Below, one piece after another: positions 58,315 through 64,000 of a stretch of 64,000 nt of DNA (position 1 is its first letter; each line of letters starts with the position of its first letter). The DNA is from Natronosalvus hydrolyticus. Its GTDB lineage: Archaea > Halobacteriota > Halobacteria > Halobacteriales > Natrialbaceae. The notes under the pieces are model-generated. The model made no database searches. It worked only from the letters and a program-made list of their open reading frames with translations, and was not told the origin of the DNA. The stretch spans positions 1 to 64,000 of the forward strand of contig JAOPJZ010000006.1 of NCBI GenBank assembly GCA_025517525.1, read 5' to 3'. The translations under genes and the position numbers were made by a program.

Positions 58315-59145
58315 ATGGCCACTCTCGAGCCGATTCCCGAAGAACCGGCAGCCGTGGTAACACTCGAGGCAGAGCGAGCGCTCGTTATCGCTGATTACCA
58401 CGCAGGATACGAGGTTGGCTTGCGTCAGGAGCGTGGCGTCGAGGTTCCGAGCCGGGCCATAAACCGACGAGAGCGATTGTGTTCGTTGCTCGAACGAACC
58501 GGGATCGACCGCCTCATTGTCCTTGGAGACCTCATGCACTCAATCGGCGACCCGGGTGGGGCCGAGCGGGGTGAACTCGAGGTACTGTTCGAATCGCTTC
58601 CCCGTGGCGTCGACGTGACGCTGGTACGAGGGAACCACGACGGTGCCATCGAACGATGGCTCGAGGGTGATGCCGGGGCTGAGAAGAGCGAAAACGGCGA
58701 ACTCGAGCGACGGATCGGTGGCACCCACATCCAGATCAGCGACGGAGCGGGGATCCGGCTAGACGGACTCGGCTGCTGTCACGGCCACACCTGGCCGGAT
58801 CGATCAGTTCTCGGGGCGGCCACCGTCTGTCTCGGACACGAGCACCCGTGCGTTCGTCTCGAAGACGAGGTCGGTGGCGCGCGTATCGAACGGGTATGGC
58901 TCCGCGGGAAACTCGACCCGGGTCCCTTTCGAAAACGCGAAGAATACCAGGGGGTGGGGTGGCTCGACGGTGAAACCGACCCGCCCGAGGTCGTCGTCGT
59001 CCCGGCGTTCAACGACCTCGTCGGCGGCACCTGGACGAATCTCGAGGGGCAGTCGTTTCTCGCCCCGTTCTTTCCCGAAGGGTTCGCGGAAACGGAGGCC
59101 TATTTGCTCGACGGGACGCGCCTAGGCCCGTATCGACAGCTCTGA
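58315..59145 (+). CDS. rpe1: Metallophosphoesterase of the RPA operon
   Basis: A 276-residue calcineurin-like phosphoesterase. Metal motifs are ADYHAG, VLGDLMHSIGD, VRGNHDGA and GHEHP. ATG 58315 starts 5 bp after the rpap stop. It is the third member of rpa-rpap-rpe operons in haloarchaea; the substrate is unknown, perhaps a nucleic-acid 3' end or a nucleotide. The C-terminal 70 residues include a Trp/Gly-rich tail. Confidence 0.92.
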   Translation: MATLEPIPEEPAAVVTLEAERALVIADYHAGYEVGLRQERGVEVPSRAINRRERLCSLLERTGIDRLIVLGDLMHSIGDPGGAERGELEVLFESLPRGVDVTLVRGNHDGAIERWLEGDAGAEKSENGELERRIGGTHIQISDGAGIRLDGLGCCHGHTWPDRSVLGAATVCLGHEHPCVRLEDEVGGARIERVWLRGKLDPGPFRKREEYQGVGWLDGETDPPEVVVVPAFNDLVGGTWTNLEGQSFLAPFFPEGFAETEAYLLDGTRLGPYRQL

Positions 59146-59161
59146 CCGCCGATTTCGTTTC

Positions 59162-59902
59162 CTACCCGCTGGTCACGAACTCGCTCTCGAGCGCTCGAGC
59201 CACGCGCTCGAGGACGACCGGATTATCGCTCGGTCGACCGACGCTGACGGCGTCGGCTCCGTACTCGAAATAGGTACGAACGCTCGCCCCGTCTCGAACG
59301 CCGTTGTTCGCGATGACGAACAGGTCACAGCTATCGGCGATTTCTCCGATAACGGCTTCGGAGTCCATCGCGTCGACGTGGACGAACGACGCGCCCGCGG
59401 CCTCGAGTCTGGGGCAGAGCGAAGAGAGGGAGACGTCGGGAACTTCGGCCCGGACTTTTACGCCGACGGTCACGCCGGTTGCGTCGGCTGCCTCGACGTA
59501 CCTACAGAGACGGTCGCTGTCGGCAAGCAACGTTTCGCCACAGCCGGCCGCACACAGTTCGGGCTGGCGACAGTGGGCGTTTATCTCCAGCAGTGCGTTC
59601 CGGTCACGGCAAATGCGGGCAACTTGTGTGATAGGGTCGACGCTAGCACTCCTGACGTTGAACCCTGCCTGGATCGGTACGCCCTCGAGGCGGGCTAACT
59701 GGTCGTCGACGAAGGCGAACGGATCGTCAGGGAGGAACTCCGTCCGATCGCGGGCGACCAGTGCGCGCGCGGCTTCTCTGGACGGCTGGTCGAGGGCGAT
59801 GCCGCCGAGAACGGCACAGCCGGCCCAGTCGGCACCCGCTCGAGCCCAGTCGGCGTCCGACTGGCCGCTGAGACTCGCGAGCGCGAGTGGTGGTGAAAAC
59901 AT
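59162..59902 (-). CDS. tRNA-dihydrouridine synthase-like flavoprotein
   Basis: A 246-residue TIM-barrel protein of the DUS/dihydroorotate-dehydrogenase-like superfamily. EINAHCRQPELCAAGCG carries the Cys residues in the DUS active-site position, and VGVKVRAEVPDVS, FVIANNGVRDG and ADAVSVGRPSDN are flavin-binding strands. It may reduce uridines in tRNA or another pyrimidine. It converges with rpe1 (16 bp) and overlaps no gene; cofD lies 5 bp upstream and is probably co-transcribed. Confidence 0.83.
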   Translation of the reverse strand: MFSPPLALASLSGQSDADWARAGADWAGCAVLGGIALDQPSREAARALVARDRTEFLPDDPFAFVDDQLARLEGVPIQAGFNVRSASVDPITQVARICRDRNALLEINAHCRQPELCAAGCGETLLADSDRLCRYVEAADATGVTVGVKVRAEVPDVSLSSLCPRLEAAGASFVHVDAMDSEAVIGEIADSCDLFVIANNGVRDGASVRTYFEYGADAVSVGRPSDNPVVLERVARALESEFVTSG

Positions 59903-59907
59903 GGGGT

Positions 59908-60900
59908 TCAGGCGACGAGTGCCCGCGCCTCGTCGATTGCTTTGATCACCCGAGCGGCGTCCTCCCTCGAATCGAGCGAGATGTCGGTCTGAATCGTCGG
60001 TCGGTCGAAGGTGGTGTCGTCTTGGCTGTCGATGACGAACGCGTCGGCGAACGGATAGGCCGTCGCCAGCCCGGCCGTACTCGGTTGGGCCCCCACGGCG
60101 GACATGAGGTCGCCTGCGGGTCCGGAAAAGGCGTTCGAGCCGACGAACGGTGAGACGGCAATCACCGTCGTCTCCATCAATGCCTTCGCGACACCGGGAA
60201 GTGAAAGCAGTGGCCCGATGCTCGTAACCGGGTTCGACGGACCGATGATGACCGTCTCGGACAGCGCCTCGAGCACGCCCGGAGCCGGCTTGGCGGCGGA
60301 CGAACCGCGGAATTCGACGTTCGTCACCGTCGGATCGCCACGATTGGCGATCCAGTACTCCTGAAAATGCATCAGGCCGTCTTCGGTATGGATGAGGCTG
60401 GCTACCGGGTCATTGCTCATCGGAAGGAGTTCGATACTGACACCGAATGCGTCAGCGAGCGTCTCGGTTACCTCAGTCAGTGTGTGCCCCTGATCGAGCA
60501 GGCTGGTCCTGGTGAGATGTACCGCCCGGTCACGGTCACCAATCGTCATGAACTCGCCAACGCCCGAAAAGCGTCGCCAGCGAGCTAATCGCCGCCCATC
60601 CGTTTGTTTCTCTTCCGGGAGGTACTGTGGCCCGGTCTCGAGATCCGCTGCCTTCGCGATATCGTGTAACGCCGTGTTCGTTCGGTGGGTGTCGCCTCTG
60701 ATTCCCCACCATTTCTCGCGGTCGAGGACGCCACCGCCCTGAAAGAGCAGCGTGTCGACGTCAGGAGAAACGAAAAGACCACCGAGTTCGATATCGTCTC
60801 CGGTGTTCGCAACGACCGTTATTTCCTCCGGCGAAAACACCGCCCCCGCACCATCGAGGAGCTTCGGCGTGCCGGTCCCTCCGGAGCAAAACGTGACCAT
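59908..60900 (-). CDS. cofD: 2-phospho-L-lactate transferase (coenzyme F420)
   Basis: A 330-residue enzyme that joins the phospholactyl moiety to the deazaflavin Fo, making F420-0. The opening [60 protein letters not shown] and [16 protein letters not shown] are all family blocks. It shows that the organism makes F420. The DUS-like gene follows 5 bp downstream, and the GCS2-family ligase is upstream 53 bp. Confidence 0.96.
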   Translation of the reverse strand: MVTFCSGGTGTPKLLDGAGAVFSPEEITVVANTGDDIELGGLFVSPDVDTLLFQGGGVLDREKWWGIRGDTHRTNTALHDIAKAADLETGPQYLPEEKQTDGRRLARWRRFSGVGEFMTIGDRDRAVHLTRTSLLDQGHTLTEVTETLADAFGVSIELLPMSNDPVASLIHTEDGLMHFQEYWIANRGDPTVTNVEFRGSSAAKPAPGVLEALSETVIIGPSNPVTSIGPLLSLPGVAKALMETTVIAVSPFVGSNAFSGPAGDLMSAVGAQPSTAGLATAYPFADAFVIDSQDDTTFDRPTIQTDISLDSREDAARVIKAIDEARALVA

Positions 60901-60953
60901 ATATACACCTATCGTCGGGGGTACTTAATCTGTTGCGGCCGGCGGCTCTGTGT

Positions 60954-62522
60954 TCACTCGCCGTTCCACTCCGCAAAGCTCCCGTCGAACAGCGTGTCCC
61001 GTTGGCGCTCGATATATTCTTGTTGCATCGACTCGAGGGCCGATTCGAAAGATTGGCCGTTCTCAATTTCCCTCGCGACCTGGTCGTGTTTCCAGGCCGC
61101 TGGCGTCTGGCGCTGACGAACGCGTCGGCGCAGCGGATACAGGTAGGCAGCGATTTCGTCCTCGGAGAGTCCCTGACTCGAGAGACCTTCCTCGGCATGG
61201 GCGAACAGGTCCTCGTAGAGTGCGTCGATATCGGTCGTCTCCTGTCCATCGTTCGTGATCCAGTGAATTTCGGCCTCGAGTCCGTCGCGCATAGCGGCAT
61301 AGAAGTTCTCGCGGGCGACGGCCCAGTCGAGTTCGCGGACCGGATGTTCGAGGCGAGTTAAACTCTCGAGGAGGCCGGCGAAGGTGGCCAGAAAGGCAAC
61401 CGAGTCCCGGACGGTGGGCTGGGCCGGAATCGGGCGGAACTCGATACGGGCGTTGGCGGCCGAGCGCGAGGCCCCGTCGAACACCGGTCTGACCCATCGC
61501 CAGTAGGTGCCGTGTTTGCGTCTGAAGTGAGCGAAGTCGTCGTCGAATCGGTGGCCAGTTTCGACCGGCATCGGAACGATTGTATCGTCGCTGGCGATTC
61601 GGGCGACTGCATCGCCAACGCTGTCGAGGTCCCGCGGAAATCGAACTTTGCCAGCACCCGCCGAGGGATCGTTGAGGACCGTTTCGAAAATGCTGATCCG
61701 GTGTTCCATCCAGGCATCCTCGAGGATCGTTTCGGGGGTTACGTCGTCATACAGGTCTGCCGGGAGGAACGGTGCGTTCACCCCGAGGGCGAGCAAGGGG
61801 CCAGCAATTCGGATCGCGTAGGTGAAATACGCGGGTAGATCGGGTGCGTGAGGCACCTGATAGTGTGGCTGAATAGAGGTGATGAGACTCTCCGGCATCA
61901 CCGTCTCGGCCTCGAGTGACACGTTCGGACAATCGAGTACCATGCCCGCTTCGTCAGCCCGGTCGGTGTTCGCCATGGCGTGATATCGGGCGGCGTCGCT
62001 CATGTTTGCGGCGAGCGTCACTGTCCGTTGTTCCGGCGTTTCGTCACTCCCTTCCCTGCCTTCGCCAATTGTCCGCTCGACGCTATCGGTCAGATACGCG
62101 CGAGCGCTCTCGCCGGCCGGCGGGAGAGTCCAGAGGGCATCACTGACCAGTTGCATCCCTTCAGCGTTCGCGACGCTCTGGGCGGCCCGGAGTCTGGCAC
62201 AAATCTCTGCTTCCTGTGCCCGAAGCCCATCCGCATTGAGCGGTTGTGGACTGGTCGTCATCTCCGCGTTGTGCAATCCCAGTTCCTTCTCGAAGCCCAT
62301 CAACTCGAGCAAGCGCCGAGGAACCCGTCGTAACGCACCGGTGTCGCTGTCGACGGCGTAAAATTCGTACTCGAAGCCGACGATGGCCTGGTGATTATCG
62401 AACGCACCGGCTTCGATCGCTTCGACGATGTCGTCGGCTTCCGCCATCGCCCGACGCTGAAACGCATCGGCGTCGACAGCGAGAACGTCTTCGAGACGTG
62501 ACGTGAGGTCCTCGGCTCCCAT
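60954..62522 (-). CDS. GCS2-superfamily carboxylate-amine ligase (gamma-glutamylcysteine synthetase-like)
   Basis: A 522-residue protein. The N-terminal ATP-grasp-like region has VGFEYEFYAVDSD (catalytic acids) and LHNAEMTTSPQPL; further blocks are DSVERTIGEG, WRWVRPVFDG and ARIEFRPIPAQP. This family ligates amino acids, including glutamate to cysteine; haloarchaea make gamma-glutamylcysteine as their thiol. The C-terminal 130 residues are helical and Arg/Glu-rich. It may be the glutamate-cysteine ligase or a related amide-bond ligase. ATG 62522 (MGAEDLTSRLE) is preferred over a longer start. Confidence 0.82.
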   Translation of the reverse strand: MGAEDLTSRLEDVLAVDADAFQRRAMAEADDIVEAIEAGAFDNHQAIVGFEYEFYAVDSDTGALRRVPRRLLELMGFEKELGLHNAEMTTSPQPLNADGLRAQEAEICARLRAAQSVANAEGMQLVSDALWTLPPAGESARAYLTDSVERTIGEGREGSDETPEQRTVTLAANMSDAARYHAMANTDRADEAGMVLDCPNVSLEAETVMPESLITSIQPHYQVPHAPDLPAYFTYAIRIAGPLLALGVNAPFLPADLYDDVTPETILEDAWMEHRISIFETVLNDPSAGAGKVRFPRDLDSVGDAVARIASDDTIVPMPVETGHRFDDDFAHFRRKHGTYWRWVRPVFDGASRSAANARIEFRPIPAQPTVRDSVAFLATFAGLLESLTRLEHPVRELDWAVARENFYAAMRDGLEAEIHWITNDGQETTDIDALYEDLFAHAEEGLSSQGLSEDEIAAYLYPLRRRVRQRQTPAAWKHDQVAREIENGQSFESALESMQQEYIERQRDTLFDGSFAEWNGE

Positions 62523-62688
62523 AGCGACGACTCGCGCGGCCAAGGGGTTAAAAGCAGTCACTCAAGGCGTTCGCGTTACCCGCTACCACAGCGGGGCACG
62601 TACGCAACGCCCACCTGTTCCGTTTTCGGCGGACTCGAGTCCCGTTCTCCGTGTCTTCGATCCATCACCAACTGGGAATGAAAACGCA

Positions 62689-64000
62689 CTATCGGTCGTC
62701 GAAATCTTCCTCCGGATCCACACTGTCGACGCCAGTGATTTCGAACCGGGCGCCGCCATCATCTCCCTCGACGAGCCGTATCTCCCAGCCGTGAGCATCG
62801 ACGATCTGTTGGACGATACTGAGACCCAACCCGGTGCCAGCCTCGACGGTTGTATGTCCGGCATCGAACACCGTCGATCGCATTTCAGCCGGAATTCCCT
62901 GTCCTGTGTCTTCGATGTAGAAGCCGTCCTCGAGGTCGCCAACCGAGACGGTGAGGCCGTCGAAATCTTCCATGACAACTCCGGACGCATCAGTCGGTGG
63001 CCCGTGTTCGATCGCGTTTCGAAACAGGTTCTCCAGGAGCTGTCGAAGCCGGCTTTTGTCGGCCAGTATCACTCCCTCACTTTCGACGATCAGCGACGCA
63101 TCCGAGGCCTCGATGTTTCGCCAGCAGTTATCGCTCAGTGTAGCCAATTCTACCGATTCCTCGTCACTGACTGCCTCACCCTTGCGGGCCAGCGTCAGGA
63201 GGTCCTCGATGAGCGTTTCCATGCGGTCGTGGGCGTACTCGATTTCCTCTAGATACTCGCTATCACACTCCGTTCGAACCTGTTCGATGTTTCCTCTGGC
63301 GATATTTAGCGGATTCCGCAGATCGTGTGAGACGATGCTCGCGAACTCTTCGAGTCTAGCGTTCTGTCGTTTGAGTTCCTGTTCCTGGCGTTTTCGATCA
63401 GAAATATCTCGGATGGAAATCGCAAGGCCGTCGATTGGGTCGGTGCCGATATAGTTCTGACCGCGGTCTTCGAACCATCGCCAGTTCCCATCGGCGTCTT
63501 TCGCTCGGTACTCCGAACTCGAGACAGTGTCCGGGTTCTCGAGGAGGCGCTGGATATTTTCCATCACCCGTTCGCGGTCATCCGGGTGGATGTGCTCGAG
63601 TGGATTGTCACCGACGACGTGTAACGGCGTGAAATCCAACATCGGCGAGGCCGGACTCTGGTAGCGAACACTGAGATCCTCGTCCATGATGACCATGAAG
63701 TCCGGCGTGTGTTCGATGAAGAACTTGAACCGCTGGAGTTCTCGTTCTCGTTCTTTCTGTTCGGTGATATCCGAAAAGATAGTGATGACCTGCCGAGGTC
63801 GTGGGGAGAACGCCGAAATTTTGTAATGTCGATCCAGCGGCGCGGAGTACTGCTCGAACTGTGCAGTCGTGCCCTCGAGGGCGACTTCACCGAAAATTTC
63901 GATGAACGGCGTGTCTTCGATGCCATCTATCGCCTCGGTTGCTCGTCGACCCTCGACCTGGTCGGCATCGAGGCCGGTGAGTTCTTCGAATTTCTCGTTC
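62689..64000 (-). CDS. PAS-domain sensor histidine kinase (5' end beyond window)
   Basis: The gene is cut by the window end; translating to base 64000 gives no stop and no clear start. The reverse strand at 63700-64000 continues a PAS domain (LTGLDADQVEGRRA, VITIFSDITEQKERE), and a second PAS covers 63420-63690 (EHTPDFMVIMDED, LAISIRDISDRKRQ). The HisKA box is VSHDLRNPL, the N box LFRNAIEHG, G boxes DTGQGIP and GTGLGLSI. It is a cytosolic two-component sensor; its partner regulator is not in view. Confidence 0.92.
   Translation of the reverse strand, partial: NEKFEELTGLDADQVEGRRATEAIDGIEDTPFIEIFGEVALEGTTAQFEQYSAPLDRHYKISAFSPRPRQVITIFSDITEQKERERELQRFKFFIEHTPDFMVIMDEDLSVRYQSPASPMLDFTPLHVVGDNPLEHIHPDDRERVMENIQRLLENPDTVSSSEYRAKDADGNWRWFEDRGQNYIGTDPIDGLAISIRDISDRKRQEQELKRQNARLEEFASIVSHDLRNPLNIARGNIEQVRTECDSEYLEEIEYAHDRMETLIEDLLTLARKGEAVSDEESVELATLSDNCWRNIEASDASLIVESEGVILADKSRLRQLLENLFRNAIEHGPPTDASGVVMEDFDGLTVSVGDLEDGFYIEDTGQGIPAEMRSTVFDAGHTTVEAGTGLGLSIVQQIVDAHGWEIRLVEGDDGGARFEITGVDSVDPEEDFDDR

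Overview
The window is a GC-rich stretch of a haloarchaeal chromosome. The proteins are strongly acidic. TATA elements of the TTTATA/TTTATTA type lie 24-36 bp before several starts, with no or very short leaders. Marker genes are archaeal or haloarchaeal: Topo VI beside gyrase, RPA with its RPA-associated protein, CofD (coenzyme F420), an archaeal riboflavin reductase, Bat-type (HTH-10) regulators and an MTH865-family protein. Protein style and the very frequent CTCGAG hexamer suggest a Natrialba/Natronorubrum/Haloterrigena-type organism, but this is inference. Almost everything looks like core or metabolic chromosome. I see no rRNA, tRNA, CRISPR array, prophage or intact insertion sequence.

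Layout. 0.2-3.4 kb: small winged-helix regulator, HD phosphohydrolase overlapping a duplicated EthD protein, cyclase-family hydrolase, small membrane protein. 3.6-10.3 kb: msrA, corrinoid adenosyltransferase, ABC-2-like ATPase/permease pair, an internally duplicated membrane protein, and cobyric acid synthase (cbiP). 10.4-15 kb: RHH regulator, membrane protein, MTH865-family protein, a tiny zinc-ribbon protein, two MITE-like elements, and a PAS/GAF Bat-type regulator. 15.1-21.5 kb: histidine utilisation operon hutU-hutG-hutI-hutH (4-bp overlaps) with a divergent Bat-type regulator. 21.6-24.3 kb: enoyl-CoA hydratase, D-2-hydroxyacid dehydrogenase, metallo-beta-lactamase-fold protein. 24.4-32.6 kb: top6B-top6A divergent from gyrB-gyrA. 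32.9-41.6 kb: wHTH regulator, S9 peptidase, ZIP transporter with DtxR-type regulator, arginase, type II NADH dehydrogenase, small export protein, acyltransferase, membrane protein. 41.6-46.4 kb: purD, a wrecked S9 peptidase pseudogene, a hypothetical, thyA-folA and a fructosamine-kinase-like gene. 46.6-52.7 kb: aconitase, ADP-dependent sugar kinase, methylmalonyl-CoA mutase large subunit. 52.9-64 kb: a frameshifted small membrane ORF, methyltransferase plus HD protein, riboflavin reductase (arfC), rpa-rpap-rpe operon, DUS-like protein, cofD, GCS2-family ligase, and a PAS histidine kinase that runs off the window end.

The most interesting unexplained structure is non-coding. (1) An 80-bp palindromic repeat family has three copies (2907-2986, 4907-4986, 32628-32707), each starting on the stop codon of a gene. 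(2) An alternating purine-pyrimidine dyad abuts the TATA box of gyrB and could be a supercoiling sensor. (3) Two homologous tandem hairpins follow the mutase gene. (4) Two MITE-like elements have perfect terminal inverted repeats (10377-10477 and 12414-12499). (5) TTAGG-type operators lie before the ZIP and DtxR-type genes.
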